This document shows, piece by piece, positions 51,786 to 62,656 of a DNA stretch of 64,000 nt; within the stretch, counting starts at the first letter, position 1; each line of letters opens with the position of its first letter. The DNA comes from Mycteria americana (taxonomy: Eukaryota; Chordata; Aves; Ciconiiformes; Ciconiidae), in assembly GCF_035582795.1 (NCBI RefSeq), contig NC_134365.1, positions 211,016,387 to 211,080,386 on the forward strand, written 5' to 3'. The position numbers were made by a program, and so were the translations under genes. Below the pieces are notes generated by a model, which searched no databases, was not told the DNA's origin, and saw only the letters and a program-made list of their open reading frames with translations.

Positions 51786-53758
51786 CTAAAAGAGAAAAAA
51801 AATCAAAGTATGAAAACCAGTTAAAACTCTAAGCTATCACAGCAAAGCCAAGCGTTTTTTTTATTTTACTTGTTTGTGCAATTTTGATTACTTAGCTGTT
51901 CAAACTGCTTCATGCATGAAGTTATGGGCATAAGATTAAGCATTACCAAGTTGCAGCAATTTAGCAACTTTCCACCTAAGTCACTGTAAATGTCTGAGTA
52001 TGCATGCTTTGTCTGCTTCAGCTATGACCTAAATCACACTAATTTAAAACCTTTAATTGGAGCTAAAGTTGAGTGACCTTGTCATATAATTGTGGCAGGA
52101 CAAGAGCTAAAACACAAACTCGCTTCAGGTATTGAAGATACCAATACTCCTTAAGTGTTTGTCACCCATCCTTTGCCAAAGGTTATCATCCCTTTAGCTT
52201 TTCAGTGGAAGAAGCTATGTAAGTACTCTTCAGCCATGTCATGATAACTTAGCTTATAGTATAATAGGAACTAGAGTGAATTTAGCCACACAAATAGAGG
52301 AAGTGAAAGATGAAAGTGTAAGTGAGATGGGAAGCAAAACCTGTTATTAGTGGTTGGATAATTAGGCAATTTTGATCTAATATCACCTTAAACAACTATG
52401 TTCAAATACCTAGAATTTAGAATAAATGTTTAAATAAGTTAAGTAAAAAAAATAGTACAGGAATCTTTGATCCTGCATTTCTACTGCAATACTAATTTTG
52501 CCACTGATTTAATGATAACACATTGGAGATTAATATGAGAAATAAAGAAATTTTTAAAATACACTTTTAAAAAATTGTACAAGAACGTGCTTTTGTAACA
52601 ATAAGTGAAATCTTCAAGCTTACAAAAGAATTTTTAAGTATTTTATTATGATGTTCCGTAACTCTTGTATCCCACTTACAGTGACCAGAATAGATGTGAA
52701 AGCATATATTTGTATTCATTTGTAGTTCTGTAAAGCAAAAAATATTATGGTTAACAGCAACTTAAAAAAAAAGAAAGCTATTTTCTTCTCATTCAAAAGA
52801 TCTTCTTTTCCTGACAGTTAACTGAACAACTCTGAAACCATATTGGTAAGAGCAGAGAATTTTGAGACTAGCTTGCCCAGATGTCTGCTGAATTAGACTA
52901 ATTTTCAATTGCATCTTCACTTGTATTATATACCAAAACATGCAAAAAAATTAAATTATTTCAGTTTTTGTTACATTTCTATTACAATAGTTCTGACTGA
53001 GGTAAAAATTTCCATTCTACTGAGGTCTGCGCTTATGATAAAATTGAAATTTTAGTCTTGGGAGGTAACTACTATACTTAAACATGATAGCTGTTTGAAA
53101 AGATCCTATCATTGCAAATATCCTGAAACACTTTACTAATTTGAAATGCAGCTATAAAAGCTTTTAAAGATCAAGTTCTCAGCCACTAAAATATTATTAT
53201 TATAAATATTCAAGAGTATGCAGTGCTGCTCAGATCCAAGCTTTTATTTTTAATAAAAACAGGAAAACAGCTTTTTTTTTTTTTAATAAAAAAGAATTTG
53301 CCAAGCACAGGGAAAGGACAGTGCTTTCTGCAGAAAGATCACACCATCATTTTCTAATCTGAATTTAAATATTTGGTGCTGGGAGAGGGTGGCTGTGCAG
53401 TCTTAATGGACCCTGCTTGTACATAAGCCCTGAAACATGAAACTGAGTACTCCATAAATGGACTGTGCAGAACAACTCAGAGAACTAATGAAGAACATAT
53501 TTTTCTCTGATTATAAAAGAAGTAGTGATTAAGATACTCTGAATGCTACAGGAAAGCAAATTATAAGCAGGACGCTATAATATTATTATTACTATACATC
53601 CTAACATAAAACTCTCTGAGAATATTCACCAAACCTTCCAGTTTTGTAAATCACCTAAAATGTTTACCTTTATGGGGGCAGAGTTTTCTCCTTTCTTTCA
53701 TGCTTTTCTTTAAATAAATACACTCTGCTCTTTCGGCACAGGAGAAAACCTTTATTCT

Positions 53759-53776
53759 CCCCCCCCCCCCCCCCCC
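53759..53776. repeat. C18 homopolymer
   Basis: Eighteen consecutive C residues, flanked by tattct and attt. It matches the length of the C run at 19215-19232. On the DEUP1-sense strand it is G18. Confidence 0.85.
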
Positions 53777-54030
53777 ATTTTAAAGTCCATTCCATCTGTT
53801 GTTTGCATGAAGGGCACAGTGAAAAAAACTGCCACAATTGAAGATAGATGGCATGAATAATAAAATCACAGCTATTTTTTTTCATCTTGTGTTCTGACCT
53901 TCCTAGAAGTAATTTCCTCTGTAAACCCCCAGTAAAGTCTATGTGATCTGTGTTCTTTTTTTCCCCCAGAACTGCTTCTCTATGTATTTAATAACAGTTA
54001 TTACTGTTATGTTATAGCTTACTTCACTAA

Positions 54031-54220
54031 GACCAGAATTTTCAGACTTGGGTGCCTACAGTTATGGTAGCTTTTAGATAGTAAAACCAGATACACCCCC
54101 AAAAAGGGCTGATTTTTTAAAGGAACTCCACTTCCTACTGTAATCGATGGGATTGCTGGGGCTGTTTGCTATCTTGGAAAAACATGACACCTACAGTTAG
54201 GTGCTTTGATATGGATACTA
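54031..54220. repeat. Ancient amniote interspersed repeat relic
   Basis: The segment carries the phrases cagacttgggtgcctacag, gggctgattttttaaagg, aatcgatgggattgctgggg and acctacagttaggtgcttt. Together these resemble an old amniote repeat with 'gggtgcctaaagttaggcac', 'ggcctgattttcagagg' and 'gtcaatgggagctg' blocks. It is highly diverged. The family name is not certain to me. Confidence 0.45.
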
Positions 54221-57085
54221 TGCCTTCACTTCAGACAGATTTCACAGTTGGGGTTTAAATTTCTGCCAGTTCAGTGCAAAATAATATCTAAGAACAGAGT
54301 TCTACTTTGAATACAAATGTAAAGGTAAGCAAATATCTGCAAATTTGTAAAAAACTGTCCATTTGTTAACACTGGCAATGCAAATACACTGTAACTGCAG
54401 TTGAATAACTTATGCTTTCAGTGGGTTTACTGTCAGAGAGTATTTAACATATACACATACTTCACAAAAATAATATCACTGTTGACATGGCGACATAGGG
54501 GACAAGAAGTGAAAGAACAATGTTCTTGCAAAGGGAATTTATATAGACAGGTGTTGCAAATTAAGTTTAGTTAACTAAATTCTTTTAACTATATTCTTTT
54601 GTCTGAGTAGTTTTGCTCTAGCATGAGTAGCTAAAGTTGCTGAAGGCTTAGGCCCCAAGCTGTGAACTTTCACCTAGAAAAAGTTGAACTTATCTTGAAC
54701 TGTTGCTTAGTTATGTGAAGGATGGCCTGAGACCAGTACAAACTGGAAAATAAGGAGGCCAAGGCGGTCAGCAGAAGCTGCAACCTGTCCAGATAAGAAC
54801 AGCTAACAGCCCGCCTGGAGTTGGAGAAACAATCCATTAAGGAACAAGAAGACTCCAGACCAAAAATTACCATTGGACCGAGAGGCACGTGACGAGCACA
54901 TGAAGAACGGCTGCATAGATTGAAAGAGTATAAATGCCCCGAGATTTCTTTGTTCTGGATCCCTCTCCCGAGGCACCCAGCTTGAGCTGCTCCTATTGCT
55001 GTACCACTCAATTAATTTTTTTTTTTTTTTTCCCCTGGGATAGGATGTCTGAGACTGTGCTGCAGGAAACCTAGGGCAAAGAAATTTCTTTAACACAGGA
55101 TCCATTTTTCCAGACTCATATATAAAATCAGCCTGGTCCCTATGCAATCAATGCCTTCAGTGGTGCAAAACAAATTCCTTACACAGCTTGTGCTGGTTGA
55201 CATACCTAGTCTTGAGAAAGAAAACAACAGATCTTTAATGACCAGAATGTCTTCAGAATTCATGTCGTTGCTTTTACCTTGCAAGTATAACTGCTAGCTT
55301 GATTTTAAAAATGGTTAAAAAGTGTTTTCCTGAAGAGATTGTTTTCACTGCTTCCAGTTTATTTACTGCAATAACTGATACAGTGGTGAGTATGACTAAG
55401 AGTGTGTGACCTCCAAAGGGTAGTGAAAACCTCCTTAAGACAGATACTTCACTGTCAACACAGATCCTTTAAGCGATCCCCAGCTACCTTAGCAGGCATT
55501 CAGATCTAGCCTTTACCCCCTCACTTTTGCCACATGATGAAAGTGCACTTTGGCTTGACCAATTACCTATTTTGTGTATATTTTTATGGGAAATAAGTAG
55601 CCTTTCATTTGGGAACTCACATGCATGTTTTAATTTTGGAAGAAACAGGCTGAACACATCAGCTTCATCAGAGAAAGCCCTCTTCAACCATGCCAAAATT
55701 TAAATCAACTGTATGTGGCCAAGGGCTAAATAAAGGGTTGAAATCTTGAGGGTGGGGAAAGCTTATGTAAATGGCAATTAGAAGTAAGTCAATTATCATA
55801 GATGAGAACAGTAATTAATTAAAGTGGTTATAGGTAGGATGTGGCCACAGTCTTTTTTAGCAAAAAGATGCCTCTCCCGCATATCTTACTTTGTAATATT
55901 TAGAAATTCACTGTACACTGAAAGAAAGGAGAAATCATGCCTCTTTCTAAATCGCTAATATAACTTCCTGCAATTTCCTGTATTTTCTCTAGAGGTCTCC
56001 TATCTAACTAATGACTGTGCCCATGCCTAGGATTCTCATACTGATTGTGAGACATGACTGAAAAATATTATAGAATATACTTGGTTGAAGACATTTTTTT
56101 TCATCGTGCAAACCTTTCTAGGTTTCTGAATGCAAATAGGAAAAACAAAAAGTACAGCTTCTGAAAATTACTGTTTAAAACACCAACACCCCCCCCCGCC
56201 TTGCACAAACACCATGTTTTCTATTTTTTTACTATGTAAAAAAAGTCTTTGTGCCCTTTCTCCAGTGCCATAATTACCATGGAAACAGAACTGCAAATTA
56301 AAACAGAAATAACATGGTTTATGCTCACAATAAAATAAAAGATACCCCAGAGTTTAACTCAACCAACATCAAGTGCCTGGTTTATCTGCACACATTTGAT
56401 GGTTGAAACTTTAATTTTAGTTTTCTGAGAAAATCTTGAGGTAGTTCCCTGTTTGGGAACAGAGAACTGACAGTATAGAGAGAACTCAGTCTTAGAAAGA
56501 CTGGCTGGCTGATGTGTATATACAGTACATGAGGAATTTGCACATTTTTTGAAATCTGTGTGTGTGTTTATTTAGATAAATAGCTTTTCATTTAGGGAAT
56601 CAAATGCATGCTGTAGATCCTGAAAACCAGGCTCAATATATCCCTTTCATCAGATTAATTAGAATCATAATTTAAATTGTGTTGAGTAGTGTGGTTGAGG
56701 TTTGTGTTGTGAGGAAGGTTAGCTCTCCCAGGTTTCTCTCTCCCAGTTTTGGTTTAACGTCAGTCTTCAATGGCTATGAAATCAAAATCCTGCAAATTAC
56801 CTGCATAGTTCTATTGTCTCTTACACTTAAATTCTCATGAATGAAATTTCACAGTTCCTCATGTACAGCAAGTGTAATTCCTGAGAAAATGGGAAAAAAA
56901 AATCTTACTTTTTCTCACTTAAGAAGGGTGGAAGCGTGAGCAAAAATTGCGCTGACCAATTTTTGGTGAAATTATGAGACCTACAGGTGCAGAATAGTCT
57001 GTATCTTGCTTTGTAAGTATTTGTTTCAGCAAAACCTTCAACACCATTTGAAGCTTAGCAGGAAAACAGCCATAGCTGCACTTCC

Positions 57086-57170
57086 ATACATATATGTGTG
57101 TGTGTATTATGTATATGCATATATATATGTACATGCATACATATTTTTTTTATATATATATATATTTACA
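57086..57170. repeat. TA/TG-rich microsatellite cluster
   Basis: Interrupted (TG)n, (TA)n and T runs, including tatatgtgtgtgtgt and a long tatatatatat stretch. It lies in a DEUP1 intron and is likely polymorphic. Confidence 0.85.
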
Positions 57171-58215
57171 TACAGATGAATACTACCTCTAACACTAAAC
57201 ATCATATTTAAAAGGAAATTTTAGGCAAGAATGTAGCTATATATAACGGTGTGCCTTTCCATTTTGCAGAAAGAAAATCACTTTAAATTTTGCCAAAGAC
57301 TGAATATATGAGTTTGAAATCTTAACCTGTACAATTTTGGCTCCAATTATTTAAACTTTGCTTCACAGAATTATTTTATATTAGCACTATCATGTAAGTT
57401 CTTTATTACAAATGATCAAAATATTTAGCTTCCTATTAATTTTTACTCTCCTGTACTGTGAAATATTGTTTAGCAGGGAGTTTAATTTTCTTTTTATTAC
57501 TGCAATGCCATGATTATAACATGTTTGAAGGTAATTCAGTGCTTCACTGAATACAGGGAATTAAAAAGGAAGTCATCACTACAATATGTTTTCTATGAGT
57601 CTGAGTATTCTTAAGTCTCATTATTTTTCCCTAACAAGAAGTTTATTGTAGTAATGATTTATTCAGGGCATCTGAAATTATATTTCTTTTAAAAATCAGG
57701 TCACCCAAGAACACCAAAACTAGACAAGGCATTAAAATACGTTTAATGAAACTTCCAACAAATGAAACTGGCGGGACACAAAGCTTTTCAGCAGGAGTTG
57801 TAGTTCAAACTGCTTATTAAGATAACCTCCTGTGGAGCAGTTTACCTCTCATGTTGGTTTTTATATCCTTTCCTTGTCTTGTTTTTATTTGGCAGTAAAA
57901 ATACATTCTGTCCTGTTTTGCAAAACCCGGAACTAAGAATAACTTAAGCAGCACATTAAAAGTTTAAGCTGTTTCATGTGACAAAGATTAAAATAATGAT
58001 CAAACATTTCTGGGACTTCATTTATTGCCAAATTCAGTTAGCCACCCAGAAAAAATGTAGGAAATGCTTACAAACATACTAACTAGGTCTGATATTTATG
58101 TCGGTGGGAGTTCTGAATGAACAGAAACAGAAAAAAAGCTTAACAGTTTGGCCCAGTTAGATGCTTCCAAAAAACTTACAGGAAGTTTCATATATGTGTA
58201 CAATCTAAATATTAC

Positions 58216-58415
58216 CTCTCTTCCTTTTCTTGCATCTTTGAGTGGGTTTGGTAGCTGTGCTCTGTTTCTCCATATGTATCCATGCAACCCAGTATCGATG
58301 TTTCTGTGTCATTTTGTAGTTTAACAAGACTATTTTGTAATCTTACGTTCTCATGTTCCAGTTTGTGAATGGAATCTGTGAAATTTCCATGCTCTTTGTT
58401 AGATAAATCTATACT
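58216..58415 (-). CDS. DEUP1: Deuterosome assembly protein 1, internal coding exon
   Basis: The acceptor ctcctttcacag and donor AG|GTAAT bound a 200-bp exon entered in phase 0 and left after two codon bases. It reads SIDLSNKEHGNFTDS, then the heptad-like HKLEHENVRLQNSLVKL, then TYGETEHSYQTHSKMQ and a final EKEE. The same order occurs in mammalian DEUP1 (SMDFTNREQSRHTS, INKLQYENERLRNDLAKL, TYEETGRYAYQSQIK as I recall it). The middle part is a coiled-coil stretch and the end becomes more polar. An unrelated ATG-initiated frame overlaps this exon in another phase and should not be annotated. Confidence 0.9.
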
Positions 58416-61338
58416 CTGTGAAAGGAGATAAAACCATCATTAAATAGTTATTTTTTCCACAATAAATGGATGTTAGTATTTTTAACAAGCAAATACAAAA
58501 CAATGTTCTATGCTAAAGAAAAACCTAGCTACCATATGTAATCATGCAGCATTTATAGCAAACCAAGAGAATTGCCTCCAGAAAAAAACCACTGTAGATA
58601 AATGGAAAAGAAGGGATAACAGCCTCTATAACACAATAAAGCAAATTAAAATTTCTCAACAAACATGCATTCAAAATATTATTGTTGTAAATTCATCACT
58701 TGCTTTGTAAAACTTATGACATAAAAGCAACTATAACAGCTATAGCTGCAGACTGTATTGCTCCCTCCAGTAACAATTCCACCAAAAATAACAAGAAAAA
58801 TTATGGAAGTTCATTACTATACTAGATACAGGGTACGTCTACAGGCACAATTTAATATCTGTGTTGAGATACAGTCACCTTCAGTTTCAGGAGTAAAGTA
58901 AAGCCACATTAGCACAGTGCTCTCCATCTGTGTTACTAAACCCTGCTTCTCAGTTGGGTTAGCCCACATGGTATACAAGTCAAAATACTGAAAATGCAAG
59001 CAACGTGCACTGCGACCAGGGATAAAGAGGCCCACCACTAGGATATCAAGAGGGGAAGATGAAGATTAGCTCTGGAAGTTGACTAGCCAGGATACCCATT
59101 CCTTTTTTGTCCTGTCACTTATTTCATCAAGCCTATGCTGCACACCTGAGCTAGCTAATTTGGAACTGCCTCTCTGCAGAATACTGCATTGCATTGTGTA
59201 AATATATTTGCAATAATAGTATACTGTCATCAACAGAAAATTCTCAAAAGGTTTATCAGATTACACACAAAAAACTAAAACCTCATACATTTTATTAAGT
59301 TGCGCTTTCGTATATTTCTAGATTTACCTCATTCTTTTGGAACCCAGTAACTCATGAGTATTAAGGATTTAGTTCTTAGTATACTGCTAGCACAACTGGG
59401 CTCCTGCACCTGAAAGCTTGTCTACTCCTTGCGCTAACTGGTCTGATGTCATCTCTTCCTGTAAACCTTGCCTTGCTTAGCTAGTTTTAGGGGAAATTTA
59501 CGAGCCAAGCTGGCATGGAAGTGCCAGAAAGTATAAGAAAATTTAGTATTTAGTATGCAAGGATGGGGGGCAGGGGCTCAGCTATGTCTCCAGGTGGAAA
59601 GGAGTGACAGAACAGACGAAGAAGGAGAGTGCTAAGTCACCCTACCACTAATAGCTCTAGAATCAGCAGTACGGTTATAATGGCATGAACCCCAAAACTG
59701 AGTGGGCACAGATAAATTGCTCTTGAAATCTAAACAAGTAACCCTGCCTGATGATGATTACACCATACTGACTTAGGCTGGCACTGGTTTGAGGGGTCTG
59801 CGTAGTGCTCTACTGTACCGTACAAACAGACCCGTAAAAATCTCTCCAGTCCCTGCAATCTTAATATCAAATACCTCACAATCTTTAATGTTTAGATGCT
59901 CACAATACACTAGTAAAGTAGGAAAGAATTATTAAGTCCACAAACACATTGATATGTGTAGTGACCTTGGTATATCTAGTAACGGGATTTTACTGTTAAA
60001 ATTTAACAAACACGTGATATCTACAAGGATTCTTGTCAGACATCTCTTCTCAATCTTTGTGAAGAATATCACTGTGGAGAAGAGCTAGATAAGAATACAC
60101 ATATCCATCTATGTTTCCACAATAATATATCATATATACACATACAAATATCCATAATATTGTATATATATGTATAGGTAATACATCACTGATAGATGTA
60201 TATTGGAGTTGTTCAGCCTGGAGAAGAGAAGGCTCCAGGGAGACCTTGTAGCAGCCTTCCACTGCCTGAAGGGGGAGAAGGACTTTTTACAAGGGCATGT
60301 AGTGATAGGACAAGGGGTAATGGCTTTAAACTGAAAGAGGGTAGATTTAGATTAGCTACAAGGAAGAAATTCTTCACTATGAGGGTGGTGAGGCACTGGA
60401 ACAGGTTGCCCAGAGAAGTTGTGGATGCCCCATCCCTGGAAGTGTTCAAGGTCAGGTTGGATAGGGCTTTGAGCAACCTGGTCTAGTGGAAGGTGTCCCT
60501 GACCATGGCAGGGGGGTTGGAACTAGATGATCTTTAAGGTCCCTTCCAACCCAAACCATTCTATGATTCTATGATATGTGCCATTTTAAGGGTGTGGAAA
60601 AATGTGACATTCTTTCATGCATTTGTCAGTCTACAGTAAGACAACTAACAGGCTACAAATCCCCCAAAGATGTATTTACAGCAGTATTTACAAGCAATCC
60701 AGTGTTTTTTCTAGTGATAGATACAATAACTGCAGATGTTCTGTAAGCAGGGGATATTTTGAAGCTTTTTGTGGAAGGCAGCGTATATAGTATTTATTAT
60801 ATCCATATAAACTATAGTTCTACATGATATTATGGCACACTTTTTATGAATTAGACTTTAAATAACCCTTGTTTGGAGAGAAATAAATACTGAACTCTGA
60901 AAATAAGCTGGGTGGGGGAAAAATGTCCATTTTTTACACTGTTATTTAAATATCCTATGAACAAAGGGGTAAAATAGTAAAAAAGGGACATATTTCTGTA
61001 TCTGTGAGAATGATGACTGTTTAAAAATAAATATTTTCTGAAATAAGTGACATCACTTACAAAAAAATAGGCTTCCAGAAACTGTTTAGTGTCTAGACAG
61101 TTATTGAAAAATTTAGCTTACTTCTAGTTTAGTAGAATTAAGGTCAAAATTATTCCTAGCTACACCCATCTTCAGGCTGTGTGTGAATACCACTTGGTTT
61201 TGATTATGTCACACACCTTATATTTATTTATTTATTTTATGCAAGCCAGAAATCTCTAAAGCTGCCATGATCTCAATCTACATTTACAATAAATATAACT
61301 AACTGTTCTGCATATTGCATAGATTAAAAAAAAATTAC
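58416..61338 (-). other. DEUP1: DEUP1 intron with a plus-strand CR1 insertion
   Basis: About 2.9 kb of intron. It contains a well-preserved CR1 fragment on the opposite strand (60206-60575) next to TA-rich sequence at about 60.12-60.18 kb. A gggtacgtctaca motif at about 58831 resembles the end of an old DNA element, but no matching far end was established. Confidence 0.8.
60206..60575 (+). mobile_element. CR1 LINE, 5'-truncated, 3' end intact
   Basis: It starts gttcagcctggagaagag and runs through the conserved 3' part of ORF2, where [18 protein letters not shown] and DRALSNLV can be read in one open frame. It continues through the short 3' UTR (ttggaactagatgatctttaa, ccttccaaccc) and ends in the avian tandem attctatgattctatgat. 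The 3' terminus is complete and the copy is little diverged, so the insertion is relatively young. It lacks the rest of ORF2 and cannot move by itself. It lies in a DEUP1 intron, opposite to the gene, and is the strongest single sign that this is bird DNA. Confidence 0.95.
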
Positions 61339-61425
61339 CATGCAACTTTTACACTCCTGGTTTTCCACCATCTCTTTTAGATATGTGTTTTCAGATTGGA
61401 TAACTTTGTATTGGAAATCCAACAA
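61339..61425 (-). CDS. DEUP1: Deuterosome assembly protein 1, 87-bp coding exon
   Basis: The acceptor ttttcctag and donor ATG|GTAATT bound an 87-bp exon in phase 0 at both ends, so it codes 29 residues. It reads LLDFQYKVIQSENTYLKEM and then VENQECKSCM. The mammalian counterpart, as I recall it, also has 29 residues and includes KYKAVRTENTHLKGMM. Identical length, the shared YK-x-V-x-x-ENT-x-LK core and compatible phases make the assignment firm despite the small size. It continues the central coiled coil of the protein. Confidence 0.88.
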
Positions 61426-62461
61426 CTAGGAAAAGATTCAATTCTTAGTTAAATACAAGAATATTACTGTTAACTTGAAATAACACTGAGTATAGATATA
61501 TGTAAGTTTAGTTTTACAAAATATACATAAAGAATTATGAAACTAACTATAATTTTTTTTTTTAAATACAGCAATACTAAAGCAGAAAGAAGTCTTAAAC
61601 CAGCTATAAAAGATATACAAATGCAACACCGCTGATTTTATTTACCTTTTGGAAAGAAGTAATGACTTAGGAAAATAATGGAGTTCACATGCAGTTACGA
61701 GATACAAAGAGGGACAGATTTTGTAGGGCACTGAAACTGGATGAAATCCTAGTCATGAAGCCTAGGAATGACATCCACTCTTTTAGTGATACGATAGGGA
61801 ATATGGCCGGGTAAAGAGTGCCATACAGTAGCAGATGTCTCTCATTTTCCCAAACACTAACTTTCCTATTGTCAAAAGTAAAATATTACATTAACCGCAA
61901 TTTTCAATATGCAGTGACCCTCTCAGAAAACTCAGAGATACCCAGAAACCTCTAAATATGAAGGTTCTTTTGGTTTACAACACTAAGTAATGAAGATAAC
62001 GTATTTGTTTTTAAAACTGAAATTCGCCATTAAAACACTGGTATCTCACAGTTTTCAGCTTTAAAATTACTGGAATTTTCTAAGCACATTTGAAACATAC
62101 TTCAAAAAGCTTTAAAAAACCCTGAAAAATTAGGAAACATTCTAGATAATCTAATAAATGGTTCTAATGATAGAGCACATATAACAACAACAAACTGGAA
62201 GTTTTCAAGATCTTTTGCATGTTAAAATGGTAACTACATTTGATGGTCAGAATGAATTGCAATTTAGATGTACAGTTGACATTTACTGGTGCTTTCTTGT
62301 TCCAGTATCAATTTGACTGCTTTAGTAATACTTCACAGATATTACAGCACTGCTGATGAAAGCTACAGCAAGAAATGTAATGTCTTTTTTCACAGATAAT
62401 GTATGTTATTATCAATAGTGTGGAGTAAAATGATCTAGGCTGGTTTTGCCTGCTTGCATAC
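61426..62461 (-). other. DEUP1: DEUP1 intron, about 1.0 kb
   Basis: AT-rich intron between the 195-bp and 87-bp exons. No repeat or embedded gene was recognised. Confidence 0.8.
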
Positions 62462-62656
62462 CTGTTGTTTTGCTAACAATTTGTCTTTTATCTCTAACTC
62501 CATTTTTAACTGTCTTTCCAGAAGACTAGCTTTCTCCATGATAGTTGCTATAGTGATCTCCTGATGAAGCTCTTCTGTCAGGTCAGAGATTTCTGTCTTC
62601 ATTCTTTCCTGCTCAGCGCAATGGGACTGCTCCTCTCGATAAAGATGGTTTCTTAT
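62462..62656 (-). CDS. DEUP1: Deuterosome assembly protein 1, 195-bp coding exon
   Basis: The acceptor tttgctacag and donor CAACAG|GTATGC bound 195 bp in phase 0, coding 65 residues. It reads IRNHLYREEQSHCAEQERM, then TEISDLTEELHQEITIAT and ASLLERQLKMELEIKDKLL. This is an almost pure coiled coil and nearly superimposes on the best-conserved block of mammalian DEUP1 (EISDLTEELHQKEITIAT, QLKMELEIKEKMLAKQ). The bird sequence appears to lack one lysine in the LHQ-EITIAT step, which would shift the heptad register by one residue if true. Exons further 5' lie beyond the right edge of the window. Confidence 0.93.

Larger units (their letters stand above)
51786..58215 (-). other. DEUP1: DEUP1 intron between the 200-bp and 301-bp exons
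   Basis: About 6.4 kb, non-coding as far as can be seen. I looked here for a small exon matching a stretch of about 18 residues that human DEUP1 has before TFQAKEM, and found none that keeps frame and splice sites. It contains a C18 run (53759-53776), an old amniote repeat relic (54031-54220), a poly-T tract near 55018-55031 and a TA/TG-rich repeat (57086-57170). Confidence 0.75.

Noticed and set aside
53670..53745. Possible small DEUP1 exon with a KTLPP end and a GTAAAC donor
   Set aside because: In the phase required to join the neighbouring exons it contains a TAA stop. The similarity to the human PPLPP segment is too short to trust.
58096..58287. ATG-initiated minus-strand frame overlapping a DEUP1 exon
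   Set aside because: It is a shadow in another phase. The exon's true frame matches DEUP1 over 66 codons with good splice sites.
60213..60476. Minus-strand 87-codon frame in the CR1 copy
   Set aside because: Antisense to the real CR1 ORF2 C-terminal frame on the plus strand.
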